Part shown: positions 15,928-24,315 of the stretch, piece after piece
Layout of the letters: the number at the start of each line of letters is the position of its first letter
Position numbering within the stretch: the stretch's first letter is position 1
Source of the DNA: an archaeon
GTDB taxonomy: Archaea > Thermoproteota > Nitrososphaeria > Nitrososphaerales > JACAEJ01
Reading direction: 5' to 3'
Assembly: GCA_024256265.1 (NCBI GenBank)
Contig: JACGUK010000004.1
Location: 186,001 to 250,000 of the forward strand
Length of the DNA stretch: 64,000 nucleotides
The notes under the pieces: generated by a model
Told to the model about the DNA's origin: nothing
The model's input: the letters and a program-made list of their open reading frames with translations, nothing else
Databases searched by the model: none
Position numbers and translations under genes: made by a program

Positions 15928-16269
15928 AATAGAACTGAGCTATAGAGCAGAAATCTATATTATAAATCTATCGGTATTTGCACATAAGACTATGTGTGTA
16001 TATCCCTAAGAGTCTAATTCTTGCTTTGAAGGAGTTTATCATTTGTCTATCCTGAAATCAGTACTTGATTTGTTTCGATTCATAAATTTAGTCCACTCAA
16101 GCTATTTATGGGATGATTGTCAAGACCATGTGTGGTGTATGCAACTCCTCGATTTGATGTTTAAAGCTTGAGTTAAGATTTCAACGTAATTTTGGTTCTG
16201 GAATGCATAGCTCAAATCCTTCAGGCTTAAATAGAGAAGATGAAGTAGCATCACTGAGCAAAGCTTTAA
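15928..16269. other. Intergenic region without a gene
   Basis: About 340 bases with no credible reading frame except the end of the decayed gene that follows. A short frame from an ATG at 16203 is broken and is probably the upstream part of that decayed gene's region. AT-rich; no tRNA, repeat or riboswitch-like feature seen. Confidence 0.6.
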
Positions 16270-16419
16270 AGAGATACTATAGAAGAGTTAAGGAGAGAGT
16301 CTGATGAAGTAATCTGCTTGATGGCTCCTGAGCCTTTCTTTGCCATTGGGCAGTTCTATGAGAGCTTTGAGCAGACGAGCGATGAAGAGGTTATTCAAAT
16401 CTTAAATAAATTGAAGTAA
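16270..16419 (+). pseudogene. C-terminal remnant of a phosphoribosyltransferase (COG1926-like)
   Basis: The open stretch reads DTIEELRRESDEVICL, then MAPEPFFAIGQFYESF and EQTSDEEVIQIL, the hallmark end of archaeal phosphoribosyltransferases (ICL-x-P-x-F-x-A-IG-x-FY-x-F-x-Q-x-SDEEV). No start codon or PRPP-binding loop is present; the frame upstream is closed by a stop at 16267-16269. About 50 residues remain of a gene of 200 or more, so the rest was deleted. Confidence 0.7.
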
Positions 16420-16422
16420 AAT

Positions 16423-16584
16423 TCATTCAAACTCCTCATATGCTTGCTTTAACTTCTCTGATATAACCTCAGCTTTTTTTCTTGTCTTGTCTGCACTACA
16501 CGTCTCTAAATGCTTTTCATACTCTGCTATTGTAGAGAAAGATGCACCACATTGTACACATTTCTTCTTAGAATCCGCCTTCAT
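16423..16584 (-). CDS. Small C2HC zinc-finger protein
   Basis: A 53-residue protein with Cys9-x2-Cys12-x12-His25-x3-Cys29, a single zinc finger, followed by a charged helix (KTRKKAEVISEKLKQAYEEFE). Archaea carry many such mini zinc-finger proteins, often nucleic-acid binding. It lies 39 bases downstream of yjbQ on the same strand and may be expressed with it. Too short for normal gene finders. Confidence 0.7.
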   Translation of the reverse strand: MKADSKKKCVQCGASFSTIAEYEKHLETCSADKTRKKAEVISEKLKQAYEEFE

Positions 16585-16623
16585 AAGCCTCTTACTAATT
16601 ATAAATATCGTAGTATATATGAA

Positions 16624-17049
16624 TTATTCGCCCATCATCTGTAAGACTAGTTCTCTTGATCTGCTATGAATATCCAACTCTATAAAGACTACTTGTTGCC
16701 ACGTACCAAGAGTCAATTTCTTATCTTTAAATGGTATTGTCAAACTTGGCCCTATAAGGGATGCTCTTACATGGGAGTGCCCATTATGGTCATGCCATCT
16801 TTTCTCATGCTCATAGTATATGTTCTTTGGTGCTATCCTCTCCAGCATTTCTGGGAAATCCTTTAGCAATCCAGGTTCATATTCTATAGTTGTTAAAGCG
16901 CCTGTAGAGCCAGGGACAAATATTGTTACTATACCACTTCTAAGATTTGTCTCATTTATAGCCTTAGATACAGATTCTGTTATATCGATCATATCTAGCT
17001 CTCCTTTTGTTCTTAAACTAAGATACTTTGTTAAAACACTCATAATCAC
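16624..17049 (-). CDS. YjbQ family (UPF0047) protein
   Basis: A 141-residue member of UPF0047. The hallmark segments are visible: VPGSTGALTTIEYEPGL, HDHNGHSHVRASLIGPSLTIPF with the metal-binding His cluster, and LGTWQQVVFIELDIHSR. Family members show weak thiamin-phosphate synthase activity and are sometimes called secondary thiamin-phosphate synthases; the physiological role is uncertain. The true start may be the second or third Met (MSVLTKYLSL). It is followed on the same strand by a mini zinc-finger gene. Confidence 0.88.
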   Translation of the reverse strand: MIMSVLTKYLSLRTKGELDMIDITESVSKAINETNLRSGIVTIFVPGSTGALTTIEYEPGLLKDFPEMLERIAPKNIYYEHEKRWHDHNGHSHVRASLIGPSLTIPFKDKKLTLGTWQQVVFIELDIHSRSRELVLQMMGE

Positions 17050-17121
17050 ACCTAAAATTTCTTTACATCAGCTTCTTTTAATGGCTTTTTCTTTAGTTAA
17101 GAATTAAAAAAGAATATCAAT

Positions 17122-18954
17122 TCAGACGAGTTCAATCCCATTTATGAACACCAAATCCTCTAAGCTATTTATCTTTATTTTCTCATCAGATATCGTGTAG
17201 AGAAAGTTTTCAATGTATAGTATCCTTTTCACTTCGAGGTTGCTTTCAAATTGTGCATTGCTTTGATGGGTGATGTTTCCTTTAAGTGTAAACCCTTGTT
17301 CGAGGGATAAATTGAAGACGTATGCACCTTGCCAAGTGCCATTGTATTCATAGTTATTCATATTTGACCAAATTGAAACTGGAAGGGCTAGCAATTGCTT
17401 TGATTTATCAAACAGAAATGCCTTGTGGTCGTATAGGACTGGCGTGCTGGACCAATCACTTGGCACAACGAATTTTGCCTTTTCTATTGGTGCAATGACG
17501 TTTGTAACGTCGAAAAGAGATAGCTTCACCTTGTTTTCCTCTATACCCACGCCTATTATATGATTCTCATCATAGGGGTGAAGATAGCCTGAGAAACCAG
17601 GTATTTTCAAATAGCCTAAAACCTTGGGTTCAGCTGGGTTATAAAGGTCTATAACGAAGAAGGGATCCACTTGCCTAAAAGTTACGAGATAGCATCTTTC
17701 GCCCATAAACCTTGCTGAGTATATGCGTTCGCCTGAAGCTAGGCCCTCGAGTTTTCCGACAATGTTTAGGCTCATATCCAATATGTACAAATTATTCTCG
17801 GAACTATCAATCGTCCACTTTGTTGTCGCTATTCTGAAGAAGCCATTATACTCATCCATGCTGAACTGATTAAGCACATAGCCTGAAACTGAGCCTTTAG
17901 CCTCGAAGACTATCTTTTCTTCATCTAACTTTATCCTATAAACCAAAGTTTCTTCATTTGCTTCTTCACCTACACTTAAAATTAACATGTTTGTGTTGGG
18001 AACTACTAAGTATATGTTGTTCAGTGAGACATACATGCTTGAGGTTACTCCTGTTAGAATCGGTTCGTAGGTTGGCTCTTGCACATCATCTTGAATGTTA
18101 ACGGCTACAATCGTTGTGAAATAGTAGAAAAAGTTTGGAACATCAATATAGCTTATTTCAGTCGGTTGCACCTCTATAACAGTGCTGTTAACAGCTATCT
18201 TCGGCAAGTTCACTTCAAAGTCTGTTTCGTTGCCACTTGGGAGTGTAGCTGGCTGATTGAACACAGCGTAAACGTAGTTGCCTATCATCCTTGAGCCTGA
18301 GATGGTTCCATTTAGGCTTATGGTTCTCTTTAAGACAGGGTTCTCTCTGTCTGAGATGTCGTAGACTTTGATGAAGGATTCCTCTGCATAAGGATAAATT
18401 ATGATATCTTTGGGATTGTATTCAGGAATCATTGGCAGCGGGTAATATTGATAATGTTTTCCTAGAACAGCAAGCCTACCTCCATTTACATAAATTTCTA
18501 AGCTATAGGTTTCGTTCAGGGCTATCTTTGAGAGTATTTCGGCTTGTTCAGGAGGATAAGCCCTTAATATGTAAATGCTAGAGCCTGAAACTACGTATAA
18601 GAATTCTCCATCAGTCTTGACAACATCTGCTTCATCTACACCTACAACTTGAATGTTAGTGGTTGAATAGCCAGGTGCACCTGAATACTCTGGTGCAAAC
18701 TTATCGTTGTTCGTTAGAGTGGAATATACATAAAATCCTTCAGAATGCCTTGCTTGCTCCATGCTTGTTTTTATGAAGTTTTTGAGCTCGTCATAGCTTG
18801 AGAATGTTTTAAGCTCTGGAGAAATTGGCTGAAAGCTAGGTTGAAAATCGAAGCCATAATATATAGCCGTAGCAAGTAGAACAGCTAAAAGCACTGCCGC
18901 AACGCTGTGGGTTACCGCCTTTCTATTAATCTCCCTCTCCAATTCCAACACCAT
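17122..18954 (-). CDS. Secreted or membrane-anchored beta-propeller protein (COG4880 type)
   Basis: A 610-residue protein with an N-terminal membrane anchor (AVLLAVLLATAIYYGF, about residues 19-36). It has the defining motif TNIQVVGVDEADVVKTDG near residue 105, followed by repeated beta-blade units (VVSGSSIYILRAYPP, IYPYAEESFIKVYDISD, AVFNQPATLP and so on). Length and anchor fit archaeal extracellular beta-propeller proteins of unknown role, likely adhesion or surface-layer associated. Alone on the minus strand with its own promoter; a short TATA-like box lies upstream. Confidence 0.82.
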   Translation of the reverse strand: MVLELEREINRKAVTHSVAAVLLAVLLATAIYYGFDFQPSFQPISPELKTFSSYDELKNFIKTSMEQARHSEGFYVYSTLTNNDKFAPEYSGAPGYSTTNIQVVGVDEADVVKTDGEFLYVVSGSSIYILRAYPPEQAEILSKIALNETYSLEIYVNGGRLAVLGKHYQYYPLPMIPEYNPKDIIIYPYAEESFIKVYDISDRENPVLKRTISLNGTISGSRMIGNYVYAVFNQPATLPSGNETDFEVNLPKIAVNSTVIEVQPTEISYIDVPNFFYYFTTIVAVNIQDDVQEPTYEPILTGVTSSMYVSLNNIYLVVPNTNMLILSVGEEANEETLVYRIKLDEEKIVFEAKGSVSGYVLNQFSMDEYNGFFRIATTKWTIDSSENNLYILDMSLNIVGKLEGLASGERIYSARFMGERCYLVTFRQVDPFFVIDLYNPAEPKVLGYLKIPGFSGYLHPYDENHIIGVGIEENKVKLSLFDVTNVIAPIEKAKFVVPSDWSSTPVLYDHKAFLFDKSKQLLALPVSIWSNMNNYEYNGTWQGAYVFNLSLEQGFTLKGNITHQSNAQFESNLEVKRILYIENFLYTISDEKIKINSLEDLVFINGIELV

Positions 18955-19090
18955 TTTTAAGACTATATTAAAACATGCGTTTATTTTATCCTAATTTTTG
19001 ATACTCCTTGTCCAGAAATTGGACAGGCATTGAAATGGCTTTTAACGCTATAGTAGAAGTGTTATATATCAAAGAATCAGAAATGGATTT

Positions 19091-19468
19091 ATGAGCCGCC
19101 AACTCTATATGCTTGGTTTCTTATTGCTAGTTGCAGGTGGTTTTCTCTTAGTTTATGGGTACTTGTCTATAAGGTATGATTGGGAATATTGGGGAGGCAT
19201 AACGTTCTTTGTTGGTCTATTCATCGGTATTCTAGGCGTTTTAGTATCTGAGGAAAAAACGAAAATTATGTTAAAGTCGTTAGGTGCATCTGTACTAATT
19301 ACGATGATTTTTATGGCTATGACTTATGGTCTATACAAGCTTTTGTATCCACAATCATACATCATGATAACTAACATTGGTTTAATATTTTTCTTCATAT
19401 TGGTATCAATAATAGCATATTTTGCTTTCTATTTAACAGAAAAAAGAAAACCTTCTTCAGGCACCTAA
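19091..19468 (+). CDS. Four-helix membrane protein of unknown function
   Basis: A 125-residue protein with four hydrophobic segments (MLGFLLLVAGGFLLVYGYL, GITFFVGLFIGILGVLV, VLITMIFMAMTYGLYKLL and GLIFFFILVSIIAYFAFYL) and a short basic C-terminus. No catalytic motif. A promoter-like AT region with CTTTTAACGC precedes it. It may pair functionally with the divergently transcribed beta-propeller gene, but this is speculation. Confidence 0.65.
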   Translation: MSRQLYMLGFLLLVAGGFLLVYGYLSIRYDWEYWGGITFFVGLFIGILGVLVSEEKTKIMLKSLGASVLITMIFMAMTYGLYKLLYPQSYIMITNIGLIFFFILVSIIAYFAFYLTEKRKPSSGT

Positions 19469-19508
19469 AGTTTCAATAAAGTTTCATAAAATGAGGATTG
19501 AAATATGA

Positions 19509-19901
19509 TTACCAGAATCGAACCTTAACGTCTTCTATCTTAAGGAAGTCCTTATCGTTGGATATCAATTCCTCTCCTCTCTTGATGGATATTGCCGCTA
19601 TTAGAATATCAAATTCCCCTACTATCTCCCCCTTTCTCCTTAACTTTTGATAAATCGTAGATGCCAATTCTGCGGATGGCGAATCTAATTCTAATATGGT
19701 GATGTTTGAGAGGAGACCCTTTACTATTCTGACGTTTGCATCTGACTTTACCGAAATCACAGCACCTTTTAATAGTTCATATGCTGTTATAACCGTCGAT
19801 CTAAGCTCCTCGCCCTTTCTTTCCAAAGCCTTGATAAAAGATACTGCCTTTGGATCGCCCTTAATAAGGGATACAAGGATATCGGTATCTAAGCAGACCA
19901 A
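19509..19901 (-). CDS. vapC: VapC-family PIN-domain toxin
   Basis: A 130-residue PIN nuclease. The acidic active-site residues are in place: DTDILVSLI at the N-terminus, ITAYELLKGA (Glu) in the middle, and FDILIAAISIKRGEELISNDKDF near the end. It starts at TTG at 19901, one base past the TAA of the antitoxin gene, so the two are coupled. It is predicted to cleave RNA (tRNA or rRNA) when freed of antitoxin. It is the last host-like pair before the viral module. Confidence 0.85.
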   Translation of the reverse strand: MVCLDTDILVSLIKGDPKAVSFIKALERKGEELRSTVITAYELLKGAVISVKSDANVRIVKGLLSNITILELDSPSAELASTIYQKLRRKGEIVGEFDILIAAISIKRGEELISNDKDFLKIEDVKVRFW

Positions 19902-19902
19902 T

Positions 19903-20127
19903 TTAGACCGTGATCTCTCTTGTGGCTGATAGCAACCTCTCTTTCTTAATCATGTCAAAGACTTTATCGATATCATCTCCATTCCATTTGCCTGCGAATG
20001 TAGTCAATGATACTCTTTTCTCCCCCTCTATCAATTTCATGATTACCTCCGAGAAGGATTCGCCCTCCCTCTTCCTCTCTTTGAGCATTTTATAGGCCTT
20101 GTTTGACAGCGATACGACCCTTGTCAT
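19903..20127 (-). CDS. vapB: VapB-family antitoxin
   Basis: A 75-residue protein starting MTRVVSLSNKAYKMLKERKREGESFSEVIMKLIEG, a small beta-strand/helix-helix DNA-binding fold of the archaeal UPF0330 (DUF217-like) antitoxin type. The C-terminal part (FAGKWNGDDIDKVFDMIKKER) would wrap the PIN toxin. The ATG at 20125-20127 is preferred over an upstream Met (20151) because a palindrome lies directly before it and the longer form adds the odd string MRLCICIH. It is probably an autorepressor. Confidence 0.8.
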   Translation of the reverse strand: MTRVVSLSNKAYKMLKERKREGESFSEVIMKLIEGEKRVSLTTFAGKWNGDDIDKVFDMIKKERLLSATREITV

Positions 20128-20130
20128 ATG

Positions 20131-20144
20131 TATGCATATGCATA
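20131..20144. promoter_or_regulatory. VapBC operator palindrome
   Basis: TATGCATATGCATA, a perfect 14-bp palindrome, sits 3 bases upstream of the vapB start codon. A TATA-like box (CTTATATATG on the minus strand) lies 6-10 bases beyond. The arrangement is that of a self-repressed toxin-antitoxin operon. Confidence 0.65.
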
Positions 20145-20397
20145 AGCGCATATATAAGCATTAATGGTAGTAAGTGTATCGATGTTGATATAATTGTAAT
20201 AGTTTATGATGGTATCTTCTTGCATGAACTTCTGATTCTTCTGTTGCTTTATAACCGAAACGAAAACCTGTTCGATATGAAGGATAGGGCGTGAACAATA
20301 ATACAGAACTCCCCAAATCCAGTTCGATGGCTGCATAGCGACGTTGATGCACTGCTTCACTGCAGACACTCTTTAAATCGAATTAATAGCTTTAAAA
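20145..20397. other. Junction region before the viral module, no gene
   Basis: About 250 bases with only short overlapping shadow frames. It separates the host-type VapBC from the first viral-like gene. No tRNA gene, attachment-site repeat or integrase was recognised here. Confidence 0.5.
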
Positions 20398-20688
20398 ATG
20401 AACGAATTGAGCCAAGATAAAATTGGAAAGAATGCTATAGATGTTATTCGTGAAGTATCCAAGCTTATCGACAAGATAAATAGCATGGTTAGAAGAACGA
20501 AAAGCGAGGAGAAGATCATCAATTACGCAAGAGCCCTTTCCTCTCTTTATGGTACTCTATTAAAAGTTCTCAAAGAAGTAGGGATAGAATCCTCGAATAA
20601 AAGCTTAGATGAGCTATTGTCTGAATTGGATATTCCTGAGAAGCAAGCCAAGAAACTGTTGAAAATCTTGGAGGCTATTGATAAATGA
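20398..20688 (+). CDS. Small helical protein at the head of the packaging operon (possible small terminase)
   Basis: A 96-residue all-helical protein (KIGKNAIDVIREVSKLIDKI, then LSSLYGTLLKVLKEVG, then LDELLSELDIPEKQAKKLLKIL). It comes just before the second small gene, a membrane ORF and the large terminase, which is the usual place of the small terminase subunit. That role is inferred only from position; a helix-turn-helix is possible in the last 35 residues. It overlaps the next gene by 4 bases (ATGA). Confidence 0.55.
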   Translation: MNELSQDKIGKNAIDVIREVSKLIDKINSMVRRTKSEEKIINYARALSSLYGTLLKVLKEVGIESSNKSLDELLSELDIPEKQAKKLLKILEAIDK

Positions 20689-21119
20689 GAAATTCAGTTC
20701 AAGGTATACTGCCAAAATTGAAGAAGGGTTGCCTTATAGAAGTATTGTGGATAGATGCCTGTATAACTCAAAATGTTAGAGCTTTCACAAATAAGACCTT
20801 TGCAACTTATAAGAAATCTGTAGGAAGATTTGTAAGCATAATCAAAGATCATCGCTATAATGAACCTCATTTAATAATAAGCAATGAAATTACTGATGAA
20901 GAAATTCACGACATAACATCCATCCCTTTAGGGATAATTATGAAGATAGATATGATAAACGAGAAGATGGATCAAATTAAAGTCAAGTATTCTAAATCAT
21001 CCATAATAGTTCCACTGCAAGTTATCAAGCTCAAGAGGGCTCAAAGGCTAGAGCATCTTGAAGATGGAGGCCTTAAGATAGTTCTAGAGAAGGATGTGAA
21101 AGAAGATTCCAAGATTTAA
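20685..21119 (+). CDS. Unknown protein of the viral packaging operon
   Basis: A 144-residue soluble protein with no recognised family. It contains KKGCLIEVLWIDACITQNV, a beta-rich middle (VGRFVSIIKDHRYNEPHLIISNEITDEE) and a C-terminal KLKRAQRLEHLEDGGLKIVLEK. It overlaps the previous gene by ATGA and is followed by a membrane-protein frame, so the three are translated together. It may be a virion or packaging accessory. Confidence 0.6.
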   Translation: MRNSVQGILPKLKKGCLIEVLWIDACITQNVRAFTNKTFATYKKSVGRFVSIIKDHRYNEPHLIISNEITDEEIHDITSIPLGIIMKIDMINEKMDQIKVKYSKSSIIVPLQVIKLKRAQRLEHLEDGGLKIVLEKDVKEDSKI

Positions 21120-21354
21120 GAAAAAAGGTAAGCTCATAGTAAAAGAGCATGAGTTTAGATGGATTGAGAGCGATTGGAGAGGTTTGATTGCATTAATATC
21201 AACTCTAGGATACATCACATTGATCACATTAGCCATGGTGCTATTTGGGATTGAATCAGTCATTACAATCTCTGCAATACTAGGCGAGCCTTATGGATTG
21301 ATAATAGGATGGTATTTTTCAAGAGTTGAAAGAAAATGGAAAAGGAGAAGCTAA
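21106..21354 (+). CDS. Small two-helix membrane protein, start codon unclear
   Basis: A frame of about 82 residues opens after a TGA at 21097-21099 and has no ATG, GTG or TTG near its start; ATT at 21106 is the most upstream plausible initiator. It reads KKKGKLIVKEHEFRWIES, then two hydrophobic segments (GLIALISTLGYITLITLAMVLFG and VITISAILGEPYGLIIGWYF) and a basic tail. It overlaps the large terminase start by 19 bases. A holin or membrane-anchored partner of packaging is possible. Either it uses a weak start or is made by readthrough from the upstream frame. Confidence 0.5.
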   Translation: MPRFKKKGKLIVKEHEFRWIESDWRGLIALISTLGYITLITLAMVLFGIESVITISAILGEPYGLIIGWYFSRVERKWKRRS

Positions 21355-22595
21355 GAGCGATAAAAGATGATCCTGTAATATTCTCAAAGCTTATTCTAAA
21401 ATTCTATCCTTTCGACTATCAAGAGAAGATTCTAAGAGATAACTCTGATAGATTGATCGCTATATCTGGTAGGCAAATAGGTAAATCAACATGCTCAGCC
21501 ATAAAACTAATACACTTTGCTATCACTAACCCAAAGACTACTAGCATTATAGTTTCAGCGACTTTGAGGCAATCGATGGAGACCTTTAACAAAGTTCTAG
21601 ACTTCATAAATTCATCAATTCTTAGAGATTCAGTAAAAAGGATGACTAAAACTCAGATATTCTTCAAAAATGGCTCAAGAATTATTTGTTTACCATCTGG
21701 ACGCTATGGTTCAACTCTTAGAGGATTAACAGTTCATTTTGCTATATTGGATGAAGCTAGTTTCATTTACGATGAGGTAATAACTAATGCTATATTCCCT
21801 ATGCTCGCAACAACTAAGGGCAAAGCCTGGCTCTTGACAACTCCTTGGGATAGAAATCACATTACATACAAATGTTTTAATTCACAAAATTGGAGCAATT
21901 ATCATCTTCCTTCATCAATAAACCCATTGATAACAAAAGATTTCTTAAATGAGCAAAGACAGCTTATAGGAGAGGAAAGGTATCGCCTTGAATATCTTGC
22001 AGAATTTATTGATGATAGCAATTCTTATTTCCCTATGACTCTCTTAAGACCTTGCTTTGAGGATTGTTTAGAAGATTTAAAATCAGGTAAAGAATACTTT
22101 GCTGGATACGATCCTGGCTCAAAGGAATCTTTCGCAGCACTTGTAGTTATTGAGCTATTAAAAGATCATCTATACACTCGTTATTTTAGAGCAGTTAAAG
22201 AAATTCCATACTCTCAATTCACTGTTGAAATCTTTGATCTGCATAAGAGAATCAAATTAGCAAGATTGGCTATAGATATGACTGGTTTAGGTAATCCTAT
22301 AGTAGAGCATGCAAAAGAGCTCGGTTTACCTGTTGATGGCTTTAATCTAACACAGAGATTCAAGGAAGAGTTGCTATCGAACTTAAGAATAATTTTGGAG
22401 CAAAGAAAGATTTCTTTACCACAAGATACTCAATTGATAAATTCTTTAAATTGTATAGAATATGAGAGAACTAGAACTGGAGGCTATCAATTCAGCCATA
22501 GAACTGGGACTTATGATGATTTAGCATATGCTTTAAGCCTTGCTTGCTGGTCAGTGAAAGAATCTTCAGGAAAAGGCATCTTGATGGGAATATGA
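21336..22595 (+). CDS. Terminase large subunit (packaging ATPase-nuclease)
   Basis: A 419-residue terminase. The ATPase domain shows Walker A at residues 44-52 (SGRQIGKST), Walker B at 136-141 (AILDEA) and a coupling motif near TTPWDRNH. The RNase-H-like nuclease domain follows, with Asp259 (GYDPG), Asp314 (AIDMTG) and Asp394/395 (YDDLAYAL). Length is close to the short archaeal tailed-virus terminases. It cuts and pumps viral DNA into heads at the portal. It overlaps the next gene by ATGA. Confidence 0.9.
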   Translation: MEKEKLRAIKDDPVIFSKLILKFYPFDYQEKILRDNSDRLIAISGRQIGKSTCSAIKLIHFAITNPKTTSIIVSATLRQSMETFNKVLDFINSSILRDSVKRMTKTQIFFKNGSRIICLPSGRYGSTLRGLTVHFAILDEASFIYDEVITNAIFPMLATTKGKAWLLTTPWDRNHITYKCFNSQNWSNYHLPSSINPLITKDFLNEQRQLIGEERYRLEYLAEFIDDSNSYFPMTLLRPCFEDCLEDLKSGKEYFAGYDPGSKESFAALVVIELLKDHLYTRYFRAVKEIPYSQFTVEIFDLHKRIKLARLAIDMTGLGNPIVEHAKELGLPVDGFNLTQRFKEELLSNLRIILEQRKISLPQDTQLINSLNCIEYERTRTGGYQFSHRTGTYDDLAYALSLACWSVKESSGKGILMGI

Positions 22596-24043
22596 AGATA
22601 ATTATCAGCATTCCTATAAAAATCCCAAAGAAAATCTTCAAAATTGATAAATCCTTTAGCACTAAGAGTGAAATCACAAAGCGAACAGTTGAAATTTCTG
22701 ATGCTTTTGGTATAGGTGTAGATGAAGCTAAGAATTTTGTAATATTCAAGGATTTTACTGTTGATATAAATCCAAAAGATATAGTATACATTACAGGTGA
22801 AAGTGGATCAGGCAAGTCTGTTCTATTAAGAGAGCTGGCATATAAGATATCAAGTATAGAAGATTTTGGAGGAGTCATTAGAGATTCTGATTTAGAAATC
22901 AATCAGGATGAGATACTTGTTGAAGGAGTTGGAAAGGATACAAAAGATGCTTTGAATATATTGTCCATGGCTGGATTGAATGAAGCATTTCTATTCTTAA
23001 GGCATTATAGAGAGCTTAGCGATGGTCAAAGATATCGTCATAAAATAGCTAAGATGCTTGCTTCGAAAAAGAATACTTGGGTAATGGATGAATTTTGTAG
23101 CACGTTGGATAGAATAACAGCAAAAGTGGTTGCCTATTGTGTTCAGAAAGTGGCTAGAAGGCAAGGTAAGACGGTTTTAGTAGCTACAACTCATGATGAT
23201 CTATTCTATGATCTAAACCCTACTATTCATATTGAAAAGAGGTTTGGGCATGACGTTCATGTGAATTACTACAAATATGAGCCAAGGGATTGTAGCCTTC
23301 TAAAAGAAATCATAATTGAAGAGGGTAGCATAAAGGATTACAAAAAGCTTGAGCATTTACACTATAGAAGTGCATCACTAGCCTTTACAAAGAGAATATA
23401 TGTGGCAAAGATTAAAGATGAAGTTATAGGAATAATAGTCTATGGCTCTCCTTACTTTCATCTTAAGGCAAGAAACTATACTCTTCATCAATATAGTGGT
23501 AATGTAACTAAAGATAAAATGGCTATTATTAATAGAGATTTTCTCAGAATATGGAGAGTAATAGTTTCGCCAAAGTATAGAAGCATTGGCTTAGGTGTTA
23601 AATTAGTCAAAGATACTCTTCCTTTAGTAAATTTTCCTTACGTAGAAACTCTTGCCATTATGGCTAAGTTCAACCCATTCTTTCAAAAAGCTGGTATGAT
23701 AAGAGTAGATGCTCCAGAGACAGATATCGATAAATCATATAGAAAAAATCTTGAGAAGCTTGAGAGTTTAGGTTTCAATCTTGATTTGCTATCTTCAAAA
23801 AGGCATAACCTGATGGTGATTAAAAAATTAAAAGAAGATCAAGTTGAGGAGCTTAAGAGAATAATTCATAAAGATTTTATGGCTAAAAAGTTTCGTGGTA
23901 ATTCATTATTAAAATTAATAGATCAAGGCAATAAAGATTCTATGGCTGAGGCTTTGAAGAGGCATAGACTAAATCCTATTTACCTTATCTATAAAAACCC
24001 AAAGTTTAAGGATTATCCTAACCCATTGATTTCGTATGTCTAA
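22592..24043 (+). CDS. ABC-type ATPase fused to a GNAT acetyltransferase domain (COG2401-like)
   Basis: A 483-residue two-domain protein. The N-terminal ABC-type nucleotide-binding domain has Walker A at 69-76 (GESGSGKS), signature LSDGQ at 142-146, Walker B at 163-168 (WVMDEF) and a H-loop in ATTHDD. Residues about 250-375 form a GNAT fold with RVIVSPKYRSIGLGVKLVKD as the acetyl-CoA loop. Real start is ATG at 22592, overlapping the terminase stop. The combination is known from archaea as COG2401 but its substrate is unknown. Its place straight after the terminase suggests a virion- or DNA-modifying job. Confidence 0.8.
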   Translation: MKIIISIPIKIPKKIFKIDKSFSTKSEITKRTVEISDAFGIGVDEAKNFVIFKDFTVDINPKDIVYITGESGSGKSVLLRELAYKISSIEDFGGVIRDSDLEINQDEILVEGVGKDTKDALNILSMAGLNEAFLFLRHYRELSDGQRYRHKIAKMLASKKNTWVMDEFCSTLDRITAKVVAYCVQKVARRQGKTVLVATTHDDLFYDLNPTIHIEKRFGHDVHVNYYKYEPRDCSLLKEIIIEEGSIKDYKKLEHLHYRSASLAFTKRIYVAKIKDEVIGIIVYGSPYFHLKARNYTLHQYSGNVTKDKMAIINRDFLRIWRVIVSPKYRSIGLGVKLVKDTLPLVNFPYVETLAIMAKFNPFFQKAGMIRVDAPETDIDKSYRKNLEKLESLGFNLDLLSSKRHNLMVIKKLKEDQVEELKRIIHKDFMAKKFRGNSLLKLIDQGNKDSMAEALKRHRLNPIYLIYKNPKFKDYPNPLISYV

Positions 24044-24266
24044 AAGCAGAGAATATCGCCAGATAATTAGAAAGGTTCGGGTTTCAAGTATTGCCCAAAT
24101 GAACGAAAGAAAGTTAATCGGTAGAATGGCCGAGGAATATGCTGTCAGAAACATTCTTCCCTCCATGGGTTTCACCTTTATCTTTTGCCAAATCTGTCTT
24201 GAGTCCCACATAAATACATATACTGGTGACAGGCTCCTGATTGGTTGGTGTAGGGAGTCGTGTTAA
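24036..24266 (+). CDS. Truncated helical protein after the ABC-GNAT gene
   Basis: A 76-residue ORF overlapping the previous gene by 8 bases, as a true operon member would. The first 45 residues (KSREYRQIIRKVRVSS..., NERKLIGRMAEEYAVRNILPSMGF) look like a normal N-terminal helical domain of a nuclease-type protein. From about residue 50 (CQICLESHINTYTGDRLLIGWC) the composition changes and it stops, so the gene may have been cut by the cargo insertion that follows. Confidence 0.5.
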   Translation: MSKSREYRQIIRKVRVSSIAQMNERKLIGRMAEEYAVRNILPSMGFTFIFCQICLESHINTYTGDRLLIGWCRESC

Positions 24267-24315
24267 GAAAGCAGTATGCTACAACTTAATATTGATTTAG
24301 TGGGCGCTGAGACAG

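Noticed and set aside
20103..20369. Overlapping short frames on both strands
   Set aside because: No domain, no ribosome site, and they overlap the vapB promoter and operator region.
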